Part shown: piece by piece, positions 30,421 to 43,084 of the stretch | How the letters are laid out: each line of letters begins with the position of its first letter | Numbering within the stretch: position 1 is the first letter of the stretch | NCBI RefSeq assembly: GCF_023078275.1 | Contig: NC_062983.1 | Coordinates: 4,209,001 to 4,273,000, forward strand | Direction: 5' to 3' | DNA from: Leguminivora glycinivorella | Lineage: Eukaryota > Arthropoda > Insecta > Lepidoptera > Tortricidae | Length of the DNA: 64,000 bases | Program-made: the position numbers and the translations under genes | Notes under the pieces: generated by a model | The model's database searches: none | Seen by the model: the letters and a program-made list of their open reading frames with translations, nothing else | What the model was told of the DNA's origin: nothing

Positions 30421-30554
30421 TACTCTGTCAAACAAGTCTGTCAGTAAATAAGAACAAAGAAAACTATATGCATCCTTTTCTTTAGGGTGCTAGAGAAAAG
30501 GATACCTATAGTTTTCTTTGTTCTTATTTACTGACAGACTAGTTTGACAGAGTA
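30421..30554. mobile_element. Palindromic MITE with TA flanks (134 bp)
   Basis: Arms TACTCTGTCAAACAAGTCTG and the reverse TACTCTGTCAAACTAGTCTG pair for about 55 bp, through TAAATAAGAACAAAGAAAAC; the loop contains a second small palindrome around TAGGGTGCTA. TA occurs on both sides (30419-30420, 30555-30556), as expected for Tc1/mariner-type MITEs. Confidence 0.8.
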
Positions 30555-30721
30555 TAACTATGTATGAACTCAATAAAAATTCCAACAACAGACGTCATCC
30601 GTTAGTCATTGCAATTATTGATGAAAATCTTTTTAGAAATGATAGTTTTCAGTGGTTTTTGATTGATTTCAATACTTTGTGAGTTTCTTAAAAAAAAAAT
30701 GCCAGGAGCGAACCCTTAGAT

Positions 30722-30933
30722 TTTCGGTCACATCATGAGATCACCAATGTATAATATGGAGAATCATCTTGGGGCGAATGAATAATAAACGCGCTTGGGG
30801 TGGGGCTCGTAAAAGATGGTCTGACTGTGTGAAGAAGTCGACTGGCGGCAGCCTATATCGTGCAGTCCACATGGCTTATGACCTCGTTCAATGGAGACAC
30901 GCTACTTGTGGTGGTCGCGATCCTCAGCATTGA
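30722..30933 (+). pseudogene. RTE-type reverse transcriptase C-terminal fragment
   Basis: The frame reads FGHIMRSPMYNMENHLGANE, two stops, then RLGWGSSKRWSDCVKKSTG and SLYRAVHMAYDLVQWRHATC with the end GRDPQH and a stop. The FGHxMR, RWxD, and AxDxxxWR...GRDPQ pattern is the usual C terminus of RTE-like LINEs. Confidence 0.65.
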
Positions 30934-31099
30934 GGGAACGAGGAAGAAGAAGAGTTTCTTAAGTATATAATAACATTGGTCCCATAATAAATCATGTAAG
31001 TTCTTATAATAACATTTTAAGTGATGATTAATGTGTAATTCCAGAGAAAAGTGAGATAATGTTTTCAAGCAGTGTTTGTTTACATGATTGGACTAGTAA

Positions 31100-31590
31100 A
31101 GATGAACTGACCTTAAATTTATTTATTGTTTTCATTTGTAATTGAAATTTCATGCGCAATCGTAAACACGAGATAAAGAAATACATTAGGCGGGCCACAA
31201 GAGAAATACCCTTATCACTGGAGGGCAGAAACTGCCCTGTTGGGAGCCATACGTTGCGTTAGATATACCTAATGCGGGGATTTCTCAACGACAGTGGATA
31301 GCGTTGTTTTGGACGAAAGAAATATTAGTAAATAATAAACATCCTAGTATATTTTTACACAGCTTGACTGAATCCCACGGTAAGGTCAACAAGGCTTATA
31401 ATTTGTGTAGTCAAGAACGATGTAAATACCTATATAAATACTTAAAGAGTTCCATGCACATGTTACATCCATGGAACTCGGGAACACATTATAATTATAC
31501 AGATTTTGCACAAATATGATATTAACCTGGTCCTCAGAAGGGCTAAAAAATTCACAAATTTTCCTCTCGTAAGTTGACTATGGGACAGAA
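31100..31590. other. SINE family 1 relic, otherwise no gene
   Basis: A faint SINE family 1 3' part lies at about 31342-31447 (TTACACAGCTTGACTGAATC). The rest is unassigned. Confidence 0.35.
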
Positions 31591-31591
31591 G

Positions 31592-32150
31592 AAGAAGACG
31601 TATATTATACTAGTTTAGAAAGAGACAAAAAGTAGCCTATGTCACTCTCCATCCCTTCAACTATCTCCACTTAAAAAACCACACTGAGAAAAAATACAAC
31701 CAGTTTTCATGTTCGTTCAACAAGTTTTTTGGTTAAAATAGCGCCTACGTGCTCTTTGGTTCAAACAACAAGCTACTTGTCATTTGAATCGGCAATATAT
31801 TTGAATCAACAAGTCGATTTTATAAAAACAACCTGACACGTATTGTTTTAAACATACGTTTGGCTGATTCAAACGGATAAACCGCAACAAGTCGAACTTG
31901 TTAAATTCACAATGCAAATTTCTCTCAGTGCACGTTAATTAAAGACGGACAAACAGACACACACACTTTCCCAATTATAATAATACTAGCTTTTGCCTGC
32001 GGCTTTGCTCGCGTTAGAAAGAGACAAAAAGTAGCCTATGTCACTCTCCATCCCTTCAGCTATCTCCACTTAAAAAATCACGTCATTTGGTCGCTCCGTT
32101 TTGCCGTGAAAGACGGACAAACAAACAGACACACACACTTGGGCTACAAC
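31592..32150 (-). repeat. Two copies of the AAAGCTAGTA family, one interrupted
   Basis: AGTAGCCTATGTCACTCTCC and AAAGACGGACAAACAGACAC occur twice. In the first copy they are separated by the 249-bp element at 31682-31930; the second runs 31985-32145. Confidence 0.7.
31682..31930. mobile_element. MITE with CACTGAGA/TCTCAGTG ends (249 bp)
   Basis: Terminal repeats CACTGAGA...TCTCAGTG; inside are CAACAAG/CTTGTTG motifs in both orientations (for example AACAAGCTACTTG and GCAACAAGTCGAACTTGTT). It interrupts a known repeat between CTTAAAAAA and CACG. Superfamily not assigned. Confidence 0.7.
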
Positions 32151-32179
32151 ACACGGTGGGCTAACAACACTGTTAAAAT

Positions 32180-32700
32180 ATCACAATTTTGTTGTCTTTA
32201 TATAGGGCACTGAAACTTGAGGAGTCACCTTGTTATAGGAGGTAGGGCACAGCGAATGATATTCGCCTTAGTGTGGTAGGACACAGCAAAGCGGGTATCA
32301 TCTCGCTCGAATCTAGAGCAGAGCCCAACTGGGGAAGTACCTCCGCCTTACAGAAGATCGCCACCAAATAGCACTAGACCCTACTCATAGTGTTGTGTTC
32401 CTTCCGGTGAGTAAAGCTGCCAGAGCTCAACGAAGGTGCGGTGTGCTGGCGACGGAAGGACCTACGGAACTAATTTGTTCCATCTATTATCCTTTGAGTC
32501 GTCGACAATCCGAACCCTCCTTAGAACATTTACTCTCGTTTTTCTGTGTACTTCACACAGCAAAGGAGAATGTACAAGATTCTAATGGGTTGGCAACGAG
32601 CATGTGACACTCCTTGTGTTGCAGGCGTCCAAAAGTTACGGTGACCGTTTTCCATTAGGCAACCCGTATGCTTGTTTGCCACTGACGTAGTATAAAAAAA
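32180..32700 (+). mobile_element. A-tailed element, long copy
   Basis: Extends further 5' than other copies (ATAGGGCACTGAAACTTGAG, GGTAGGGCACAGCGAATGAT) and ends GCCACTGACGTAGTATAAAA. Confidence 0.7.
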
Positions 32701-33345
32701 TAGGCATAAGTTTATGTATTGCGTGTTCAATCTGTATCCCAGCAATTCCCGTCAACTTTGTACAATGCCACGTCAGCAAATTTTAATTGATCCTATTTTG
32801 TTACCAACATTTAGTAATATAATTCGACTTTCGTAAGATATATACAGGATAATTGTTATAATTAAGAAAATATAGATAGGTACTAGAGAACCTTAATGAC
32901 GAAATAAAACTTAATAAAATCTCAATTCATCAACAAAATCTTGGTAACAAAATAGGAATTAATAAAAACAAATTTAACTTTTCCCTTAATTTTTGTACAA
33001 AGTTGACGGGAATTGCTGATCCATTAATTATCTAAATGTAACACATATCGTTTATCTAATTAGTTTGTTTATATCGCGTCGTTTGTCATCCGTGCAATCC
33101 CGCGTTGAGCGCACCTGCGTACCGGTAACTCGAAAACAATTATATTATGGAGCATATGCCGTGGGTTATTCATATTTTAGAATACGTTGCTCGAGAGCAT
33201 GAACGTCAGAAAATTAATATATTGTATGGAGACAATGAAGGCCTCCTCCAAGATGGAGGAGGCCTTCACCCAATGAGGGGTTCATCAGAAGAAGAACAGA
33301 CAAGAACACAAGACATGTAAAAAAAAAAGATGAATAAATGGCTTT
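32701..33345. other. No intact gene; LINE-end-like hairpin near 33230
   Basis: GAAGGCCTCCTCCAAGATGG followed by its near reverse complement lies at about 33236-33268. One frame reads KMEEAFTQ, a possible RTE C-terminal trace, too short to be sure. Confidence 0.35.
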
Positions 33346-33765
33346 TTTTTTTTTTATTATTATTTATTATGGAGACAATGTACAGCGCCCTTTATCGATT
33401 ATTTAAACCGTATAATACATATTACATACGGGAGTGTTCTGAAGAACTTTTTGACTTGATGCCATCACCATCGCGCTTTTATCATCTCACCTCCCGCCAA
33501 AGAAACAAAGTTCCTCACTTTCTGGACACGTGGCAAACCAAGAACAAACGGGCCTCTCGCTCGTTTTCGCCCAGAGCGTGCAAGTTGTGGAATAAGGTAC
33601 CTTCTGGGGAGCTTTCCTTAAGCTATGACATGGGGTTTATGGTTCAAGGTTCAAGGTTTTCAAAGGTCGCCAACGCATAAGGCTCCCCTGATGTTGCTTA
33701 TGTCCATGGGCGACGATGACTGCTTCCCACTAGGCGGCTCGTCTGCTCGTTTGCTGCATAAATAT
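33346..33765 (+). pseudogene. LINE ORF2 C terminus and 3' UTR
   Basis: The ORF reads ALYRLFKPYNTYYIRECSEE, LFDLMPSPSRFYHLTSRQRN and FSPRACKLWNKVPSGELSLS before losing the frame near YDMGF. The YxxxxxGxCSxELF...LWNxLP order marks the end of a Jockey/CR1-type ORF2. A second, more broken copy is at 39155. Confidence 0.7.
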
Positions 33766-33870
33766 CATTAAAAAAATCCCTGACTGTTACGGTATCGGAG
33801 TAACGTTTTCTAAAATATCATGGTACTTATCATAGTATGGTATGGTATGGTAGTCATGCTATGGTATGGT

Positions 33871-34082
33871 TGACGACCGATCTGGCCTAGCGTGTAGTGA
33901 CTCTGCCTGCTATGCCGCGGTCCCGGGTTCGAATCCCGGTAAGGACATTTATTTGTGTGAAGAACACAGATATTTTTTTTCTGAGTCATGGATGTTTTAT
34001 ATGTATATAAGTATTTGTACATTACATATATATATCGTTGTCTCAGTACCCACAACACAAGCCTTCTTGGACTTACCGTGGA
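33871..34082 (+). mobile_element. SINE family 1, shortened, after (TATGG)n
   Basis: TGACGACCGATCTGGCCTAG and GGGTTCGAATCCCGGTAAGG, ending CTTACCGTGG. A short (TATGG)n tract precedes it (33836-33868). Confidence 0.75.
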
Positions 34083-34290
34083 ACATAGAAGAAGTAAAAA
34101 TCAGCCGAGCGAAAATACTTTTTAAATAAAATTTGAAAGACTTATTCAGAGGACAGATTTAAAGGGACCAATGGGTTGGAAAATTAATAGAGACGCTACC
34201 GACTTCAGCGAATCAGATATTGAAAACGGTTTAATAGATCCAGCCCGTCTTGTCGAAGTGACAATCTTTCACGCTACCACACCTCGTACA

Positions 34291-34443
34291 CTGGCGATCA
34301 AATATAAGAAAGAGGCGCGATCCTAGCACACATTCTAAGCTCTTGTAGGTGAACGCGTACCAAGCTTGTATGATGGTCGACTGGTCGCGTTTTTGACTGG
34401 CGCGGGAGTGGCCATACTGTACGATAGTACTCTTTATTATAAT
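34291..34443 (-). repeat. Dispersed 235-bp repeat, internally deleted
   Basis: ACTGGCGATCAAATATAAGA, GTAGGTGAACGCGTACC and GGAGTGGCCATACTGTACGA; about 70 bp missing near the middle. Confidence 0.65.
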
Positions 34444-34867
34444 GTGACGCTGCTTAGGGTATCATAGTTAACCTTCTCTATCGCTCTTATTGGTGAGACA
34501 GAGCCAGATGCATTTCGTTCGTCACTGAGACAAATAAGTGATAAAACTAGTTGAATTTATAAGTTCGTTGCGTCAACTTACAACCGTGGTTTAGGGAAAT
34601 CTAGTGAAATGACAAACGTGTTTATTGGCAACTTTTGTGATTTCACTAGACAGGGATTTGATCAAATAATTAAAACTTTCTATAGTAAATATGAAATGGA
34701 TTCGTCATTTTATCATCCTGCGTGATTTGATCATATCCCTTAGATATTTGGTCTCTGTTTTAGCCATTTCCCTGTATATATCAGCCGGCCTAGATGAAGT
34801 AACAATCCTTGATGCTACGTGGCAATCGAAACACAGGAATACTTCAGATAGGGAGATCTGGCTACTT

Positions 34868-35160
34868 TTTTTTTATACTACGTCGGTGGCAAACAAGCAT
34901 ACGGCCCGCCTGATGTAAAGCGGTCACCGTAACCTATGGACGCCTGCAACTCAAACAGTGTCACAAGCGCGTTGCCACCCTATTAGAAACTTGTACACTC
35001 CCTTTTGCTGTGTTAAGTACACAGCAAAAAGGAATGTCCAAGTTCTAAGGAGGGTTCGGGTTGCTGACGACTCAAAGGACAATAGACGGAACAAGTTAGT
35101 TCCGTAAGTCCTCCCGTCATCAGCACACCGCACCCTCGTTGAGCTCTGATACTTACGTAG
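34868..35160 (-). mobile_element. A-tailed element, long copy
   Basis: TTTTTTTTATACTACGTCGG, GCAAACAAGCATACGGCCCG, GTACACAGCAAAAAGGAATG and GCACCCTCGTTGAGCTCTGA. Confidence 0.75.
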
Positions 35161-36528
35161 CCTTACAAAATGAAAGCGATTTTGACGTTTTCTAGTTACC
35201 CGGTAGTTGTGCAAACCACGGTCTATACGCCCGGGCATTATCGATCTCCATAAACCGGGGCGAATTTCAATATTTATGAAGTATCTTTTGTTACGAGTTG
35301 TATATCTGGTCATTAAGCACAGACGTGTATAAGCGTGGCTTATTTGGGGCGAGTTGTATAGGCTATAGGTATGTTGGGTTCATTTACATGGGGGCAGGGC
35401 CTTGTTGAGATGTTGCGCTGAGTTTACACGATCGCTGAGTGCGGGCAGAGAGAGAATTATTATATGTAGCTTTAGGTATGTATTTTCGAAGACTTTTGCT
35501 TTTCGTTTCATAATATAGCTTTACTTCTTTTTATAAAACAATTGTCTTGATTCTTTGAGTCTTTAAAGACTATTTTTTTGTAGCTAAGTAATCACGAGCT
35601 TTTAAAGAATATCTATTTTAATTGTAATTTTTGTCGACTACTATAATTATGAATTTACAGCTAAAATAAAAATTGCGATTTTCCGTTTCCTGGAAAATAA
35701 ACAGTTTAAAACGCTCTTTTATTTACCTGGCCAATGAATAGTTTCTACAGTTTTTCTTTGAGTTACAGAGGATTGAAAAAGGTATTTCCTACCCAGTGCA
35801 CCATAACTAATACATTATTAAAACTTTCATTACGCTTCACCGTCTGTCGAAACTTTTAGACAACTTTATAATTTTATTCAGAGTGATTCTTAGAAACATC
35901 TATCAGAAGGGTATAACTTTAATTTAGAAATAGAAATATTTTTATTCATGGCAAAAAAAAATACAGATCAACAACAGAAAATTATTTACACATATAACAT
36001 CACAAAAAGGTAGGTAGGTACACATATTTGCCACGAAAATGGTCCTGACTCAGCTGCAGCATGGTGTTAGCCTGGGGGGCCAACGCTGATCTGGTAAATT
36101 TGTTAGTTGCCTTAGGTGAAAACGATCATCCACAAGATCGAAAATAATATTGGCTATTGTAATAATTTAATTTATTTTCAGTACATTTTTCCATTTAGAT
36201 GTAGTCTTACGAAAAAATTTCAACAAGGCCAAACTAAGTCACATTGAGAAATCTATGATCTTATTATACCTAATTCAAACCAAATTTTTGGTTAAATAAA
36301 TAAATAATATCAACCCATAAGCGCGGGCCTCCATGAAAATTGAGTTTCAGAATTTAGAAACTCATCTCTGCAAGTTTAAAGAAGTACCTATCAAAAGTCA
36401 CTAGATACCAAAAGTTCAAAACATATCACTAAATAAATATACTTAGTACAAAAGGCGGAGTTAATGCTAAAAGGCATTCTCTACCAGTTAACCTTCATTT
36501 AGCTGTAATAACTAATTTGAAGTTATTT
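35161..36528. other. Intergenic, repeat fragments, no gene supported
   Basis: A possible LINE piece starts near 35924 (AGAAATATTTTTATTCATGG). A LINE tail on the minus strand lies near 36450-36500 (ACAAAAGGCGGAGTTAATGC). Confidence 0.4.
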
Positions 36529-36785
36529 GACGACCGGTCTGGCTCAGTCGGTAGTGACCCTGCCTGCTGAGCCGCGGTCCTGAGTTCGAATCCCGGTAAG
36601 GGCATTTATTTGTGTGATAAACACCGATATTTGTTCCTGAGTTATGGATGTTTTCTATGTATATAAGTATGTATTTATCTATTTAAGTATGTATATCGTC
36701 GCTTAGCACCCATAGTACAAGCTTTGTTTAGTTTGGGGCTAAGTTGATCTGTGTAAGGTGTCGCCAATATTTTTATTTATTTATT
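36529..36785 (+). mobile_element. SINE family 1, full length
   Basis: Closest relative of 20230: GACCGGTCTGGCTCAGTCGG, GAGTTCGAATCCCGGTAAGG, GTATATCGTCGCTTAGCACC and GGTGTCGCCAAT with TTTATT tail. Confidence 0.9.
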
Positions 36786-37534
36786 TTAAATTATTTGTGG
36801 TTGTTTTTAGGCAGTTAATAATTTTCGCAAACACGTACTATTACTAAATAAAAATGACAATTCACTTCCCACATTGGATATTTGACCCAAAGCTAGCTAC
36901 ACACCTATAAGTCCCAATTCTGGCTAAGACGGAACCATAACCCGATTCCCATCAAACCGATTCCGAACGGCCCGGGAAATTTCCGGATACTCTCATCCGC
37001 AATTCCGGAACGTGATTTACACACGAGATCGTGAAACACCATATATTTAGATGGCGTCACTGAGTTCCGGTACTCGATTTCCATAGGAATTGGTACTTAA
37101 TCCAATTAATGGAGAGCCGTTTGAGCGAGATAAACTGGAAGCCCTCATAGCATATTCTAAACAAAATACTTAGGACAGTCCGTGGATTTCATGTGTTTTC
37201 ATCACACTTGCTCAATAAGTGTGCAATGGGTGTGCAATCTCATAGGTAAGCGTGCTCCACCGTAGACTGCATCATCACTTACCATCAGGTGTCATCGTGG
37301 TCAAACGTCTACCTATTCATACTAAAAAAAAAAAAAAAAATGAAGAGGATGCAAGCAGGCGTAGCGGGAGTTATTAAAAAAGCTGTTTCCTAAGGGACTT
37401 TAATTTTTTCGTTAACTGTGATGAAAAACATTGAGTGTAACTCCGGGCGTAAGAAAATAAAAAAATTGAATGAAAAAATGTTTTGACTCGCTCTGGCAAC
37501 CCGTCGTACTTTTATCGCATCTATAATGTAGGTA
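36786..37534. other. No gene seen
   Basis: Unassigned; a 17-nt A run at about 37324-37340 could be a retroelement tail. Confidence 0.4.
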
Positions 37535-37574
37535 CTAGCTTTTGCTCAGGGCTTCGCTCGCGTTAGGAAGAGAC

Positions 37575-38124
37575 AAAAAACCGGCCAAGAGCGTGTCGGG
37601 CCACGCTCAGTGTAGGGTTCCGTAATTTTCCATATTTTTCTCAAAAACTACTAAACCTATCAAGTTCAAAACAATTTTCCTAGAAAGTCTTCATAAAGTT
37701 CTACTTTTGTGATTTTTTTATATTTTTTAAAATTATGGTTCAAAAGTTAGAGGGGGGGACGCACTTTTTTTTCCTTTAGGAGCGATTATTTCCGAAAATA
37801 TGAATATTATCAAAAAACAATTTATTAAACCCTTATTCATTTTAAAATACCTATCCAACAATATATCACACGTTGGGGTTGGAATGAAAAAAAAATATCA
37901 GCTCCCACTTTACCCTAATAAAACATTTTTTTCCATTTTTTATTTTTGCACTTTGTTGGCGTGATTGATATACATATTGGTACCAAATTTCAGCTTTCTA
38001 GTGCTAACGGTTACTGGGATTATCCGCGGACGGACGGACGGACGGACGGACGGACGGACGGACGGACGGACGGACGGACAGACATGGCGAAACTATAAGG
38101 GTTCCTAGTTGACTACGGAACCCT
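37575..38124 (-). repeat. GTCCG-rich repeat, full length, inserted in another repeat
   Basis: AAAAAACCGGCCAAGAGCGT to GACTACGGAACCCT, with an ACGG tetranucleotide tract (GGAC)n of about 60 bp near 38026-38085. It lies within a copy of the AAAGCTAGTA family (37535-37574 and 38125-38170), entering its AGAGACAAAAA segment. Confidence 0.85.
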
Positions 38125-38339
38125 ATAAAATAGCCAACGTCACTCTCCATGCCTTCAACTATCTCTACTTAAATAACAAAATTAAAAATTTGAAAAAACC
38201 CTTGACCGCGACATAGTGGACCGATTTTCCATGGCTAAAAACTGATCACAGCAAAAGAATGTACAAGTTTCTAATGGGGTGGACCGCATTGACACTTTTG
38301 CGTTGCATGAAACATGGCTAAAAATGCTCAGTTATTAAT

Positions 38340-38760
38340 AAAAAAAAAAATACTAAATCTAAATCGGTTCATCCGTTCGGGAGCTACGATCTCACAGACA
38401 GACACACACACAGACAGACAGACAGACACGTCAAACCTATAACACCCCGTCGTTTTTGCGCCGGGGGTTAAAAATCAGGTCAATTCGTCGCTCCTTTTTG
38501 CTTTAAAGACGGTCAAACAAATAGACACACACACTTTCCCATTTATAATCGCACATCTATAATGTACATTAAAGATTACAAGCTTTTGCCCGCGCATAGA
38601 AAGAAACAAAAAGTAGCTAGCCTATGTCACTTCTCCATCCCTTCAACTATCTCCACTTAAAAATCACGTCAATTCGTCGCTCCTTTTTGCCGTGAAAGAC
38701 GGACAAACAGACACACACACTTGCCCATTTATAATCGCACATCTATAATTTATTATACAT
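38340..38760. repeat. Retroelement tail plus AAAGCTAGTA-family copies
   Basis: 38345-38475 is the CAGACA-rich tail (GGGAGCTACGATCTCACAGA, GCCGGGGGTTAAAAA), and 38470-38760 has two partial copies with AATTCGTCGCTCCTTTTTGC. Confidence 0.6.
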
Positions 38761-39154
38761 ATAGCTTGACTATACGAGAAATGATAGGGAATAAGGTTGC
38801 GGGCTGACCAATAGGCTTAACTCTGTGGGTCGACGGTAAGCGAATTATTGAGGTATCCTGTTAAAATATGAACGCCAGTCCCGATTTAGAACTTCGGCCA
38901 TTTTGCTTGGTTAGTATTGGCAGTAAAGCTCCTGTGGGTTCGAATCTTGAGTACATAAGTACCAGTCAACCAATTTAAACCCTAGGCCACTGTAGAACCT
39001 TTTCACAGTAAACGTCAAAATGACTTGGATACATTCCGAACGGTGTCAATGAGACAATAGAGTAGCCTAGGATCCAAATTGGTTGACAATACATAGGTAT
39101 TATTAGCTGCAAAATTGCATGGCCAATCTATCAATGAATTCATTCATAATTTTT
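38761..39154. other. No gene seen
   Basis: Unassigned DNA; a short inverted pair around CCAATTTAAACC / GGATCCAAATTGG was noted (38970-39085). Confidence 0.35.
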
Positions 39155-39600
39155 CAGCTTTTGCAGTTGATAGTACATCCGCACTTTCTCGGCACGTGGC
39201 AAACCAAAAACAAACGAATCTCTCGCTCGTTTTTGTCCAGAACGTGCAAGTTGTGGAATGAGTTATCGGTGGATTATTTCACCACAGTGACATTTACACT
39301 TGACCCGCACAATTCTGTGCCTATTTCTGGGTTGATAAGTGAGTCAGCGTCAATATTGCCTTGTTTAACAATGAACTGCGAAGTTGGGTGACAAATTGTC
39401 TATTGTGAAATTAAATAGGCTATTGAGGTTTTCTTGCGCTATGACATGAGGTTCTTAAAGAATTAAGCAGGTATTTGGGGTCCTTAAAGATCACAACGCA
39501 TAAGTGGCTCTTCTGCTATTGCTTATTTTCATAGGCGGCCTTGACTGCTTCCCATCAGGCGGGTCGTCTGCTCGTCTGCTGTCTATATATATTATTATTA
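39155..39600 (+). pseudogene. LINE ORF2 C terminus, interrupted
   Basis: HFLGTWQTKNKRISRSFLSR and TCKLWNELS match the same part of the 33346 copy, then about 150 bp of unrelated sequence intervenes before GCGCTATGACATGAGG. It ends TCGTCTGCTCGTCTGCTG. Confidence 0.6.
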
Positions 39601-40815
39601 AAAAAAAAAACTTAAATTAGAGTTTGTATTCCCAAAGGGGTCTTTCAGTGCCCCTATTAGTAACTAAGGGGTTGAAAAAAAAAATGATATCCCTTTCAAA
39701 ACGAGAAATCAACATTTAATTAATTTAATTTCGAAATTTAATGACATGTGTTAAAATTGACATTTATATGTTAACAACCCTCACGATCGTATCAGCTCGT
39801 ATTGAAAGGGCTATTACAGAGATTGCTAACCACAAATTGAATCCATATCCTTGACTCGACTTCTAAGGACACCGAGGAAAGGGTGTGAGGTGGTTCTTAC
39901 TTAAAAGTACCTTCTTTAAAAACTTCATAAAATGTTGGCAGCTCGCTAAAACACGTACGCCAGCTATATCTCAAGGGAGTAGAAAAATCTACAATAAAGG
40001 AAACATTTTATGAATGGCATAATATGATGCTATACTTTTCATGAAATTTACATATAATATGTGTACATTCACGCGTGGATTCCTAAAAAGGGGGAGTTTC
40101 CGCGTGGATATTGACGTTCCTTTTATGTTCACGTAACAAACGTGTAACGTGTGTCTCAATCTAGGCTTGCCAAATGTAATTATGTTCGTTGGCAGTGCAG
40201 CGCGGTAATGCAGCCAGTATTTTTGGGACTTTTGCACCGTGCACATGTCGTCTTGGGGATTAATGGGAGCGTGTAGGTATTGCTAGGGGTTTGGACAGAG
40301 CTTGTTGCGGATTTTATCATGTACATGTACTTTTGACGAAGCATGTGGTAGATTATTAGTGATGTAGTTTGGACGAAGTTTGTTGCGGATGCTATTTTGT
40401 ACCTACGCGTTTGACGAAGCCTGCGCTGTGGATTTGGATAATGGTTTGTATGTTTTGGATGTAATGTTTTTACTAAGCTAAGCTACTGCCAAATACTCGC
40501 ATTACATAGTACTTAGGTAGGTACTACGCTAAACAGATCCAACGTCTGTATAGTATAAAATATATGCCGTCAATTTTTTTTAGTAACGTTGGGTCAACTG
40601 TATGAAAAAAGACAGGCTTTGCCATGCCATACGGTTGGCCCGACGCTACGCTCGCAAAACACTAGAAACGAAAATTTTGTCAGCAATAGCAATCATGGAT
40701 TGCTGCAGGAAAATTCAGTGGTACGAGCTAAGTTATTGATATTTTGATGTCGCAGATGCCAGTCATTTGCCGCACTACTGAAGCAATAAATGCTGTTAAG
40801 TAAAGTTGTAGTCCA
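39601..40815. other. Intergenic, no gene supported
   Basis: Includes a loose direct pair (TTGCGGAT ... TTTGACGAAGC) at about 40305-40435. No other structure was seen. Confidence 0.4.
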
Positions 40816-40957
40816 ACTCCCTTATTCATAAACGTACACCAAATTTATCAAGCCGATAAAGTTCGTTTCTCCCTTTCTATCACACCAATACATCGGAAAA
40901 GGACAAACGATCTTTATCGGCTTGGTAACTTTAGTGCACGTTTATGAATATGGGGGT
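40816..40957. mobile_element. Foldback MITE (142 bp)
   Basis: Arms ACTCCCTTATTCATAAACGT and ACCCCCATATTCATAAACGT (reversed) pair and continue through CAAGCCGATAAAG. The loop is about 25 nt. Confidence 0.8.
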
Positions 40958-41020
40958 AAAATCTATAACATTACCTTCACGCTAGTTTGTTTGACAATTA
41001 GTTGATCTGAATCTGGCTTA

Positions 41021-41238
41021 GGCACTGGTCTCACCGCGAGCTAGTAAGCTATGAGCTATTCGGCTATAAAAACGAACAAAAGATGAGCACTCCCGTGCAA
41101 ATAAAAGACACAGCGATATTGATAGTTTGCCGCCGGGCGAGTAAAGTAAGTGTCTCTTCTATTTACAGGGGAATGATTATCTTTTGTTCGTTTATATAGC
41201 CGATAGCTAATTTACTAGCTCGCGGTGGGACCAGTGCC
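41021..41238. mobile_element. PIF/Harbinger-type MITE (218 bp, TTA target)
   Basis: Ends GGCACTGGTCTCACCGCGAG and the reverse GGCACTGGTCCCACCGCGAG, flanked by TTA on both sides (41018-41020, 41239-41241). The arms continue through GCTAGTAA, and the inner ATCTTTTGTTCG pair is also inverted. Confidence 0.85.
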
Positions 41239-41254
41239 TTAGACTAGGGACGTC

Positions 41255-41518
41255 ATGCTCCACGGCAGCGCCACCTTAGCTTTGATGAACATAAACATAT
41301 GGAAAAATATCTATATAAAGTCTATAAAATTCTAGACTAGTTGAAAAAAATTCTATGTATCTAGTTTCGTCGTGAGCTCTTATACATTGTGGCGCTGCTG
41401 TAGAGCATACTCCACAGCAGCGCCACCATAAAATATCAATTACTGCATATGGTACAGGCACGTATATGGCTTCAAATAATTCTATAACAATTCTATATTG
41501 ACCTAGCTTACAAAATCC
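41255..41518 (-). mobile_element. Hairpin element, copy 1 (unclassified)
   Basis: Reading the minus strand: ATATAGAATTGTTATAGAAT, GCCATATACGTG, a hairpin GTGGCGCTGCTGTGGAG ... CAGCAGCGCCAC (41389-41426), then ATACATAGAATTTTTTTCAA, ATGTTTATGTT and a terminal GTGGCGCTGCCGTGGAGCAT. It aligns along its length with 59960-60215, although the primary sequence has diverged. Confidence 0.7.
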
Positions 41519-41977
41519 CGACTCAGTAACCGTAAGCACTAGAAAGCTGAAATTTGGTACCAATATGTATATCAATCACGCCAACAAAGTGCAAAAATCA
41601 AAAATGGAAAAAAATGTTTTATTAGGGTACCCCCCCTACATGTAAAGTGGGGGCTGATTTTTTTTTTCATTCCAACCCCAACGTGTTATATATTGTTGGA
41701 TAGGTATTTAAAAATGAATAAGGGTTTACTAAGATTGTTTTTTGATAATATTATTTTCGAAATAATCGCTCCTAAAGGAAAAAAAAGTGCGTCCCCCCCT
41801 CTAACTTTTGAACCATATGTTTAAAAAATATGAAAAAAATCACAAAAGTAGAACTTTATAAAGACTTTCTAGGAAAATTGTTTTGAACTTGATAGGTTCA
41901 GTAGTTTTTGAGAAAAATACGGAAAACTACGGAACCCTACACTGAGCGTGGCCCGACACGCTCTTGGCCGGTTTTTT
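41519..41977 (+). repeat. GTCCG-rich repeat, 5'-truncated
   Basis: Starts at CTCAGTAACCGTAAGCACTA, lacking the GTCC tract and the first about 80 bp, and ends CTCTTGGCCGGTTTTTTATA. Confidence 0.8.
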
Positions 41978-42115
41978 ATACCACGTCGGTGGCAAACTAG
42001 GTATACGGCCCGCCTGATGGAAAGCGGTCACCGTAACCTATGGACACCTGCAACTCAAGGGGTGTCACATGCGCGTTGTCTACCTATTAGAAACTTATAC
42101 ACCCGTACCTACTTA
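41976..42115 (-). mobile_element. A-tailed element, truncated copy
   Basis: TATACCACGTCGGTGGCAAA, GTATACGGCCCGCCTGATGG and GGGGTGTCACATGCGCGTTG. It leads directly into the microsatellite. Confidence 0.7.
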
Positions 42116-42138
42116 CTTTTTTATATTTTAACCAAACG

Positions 42139-43084
<946 letters not shown>

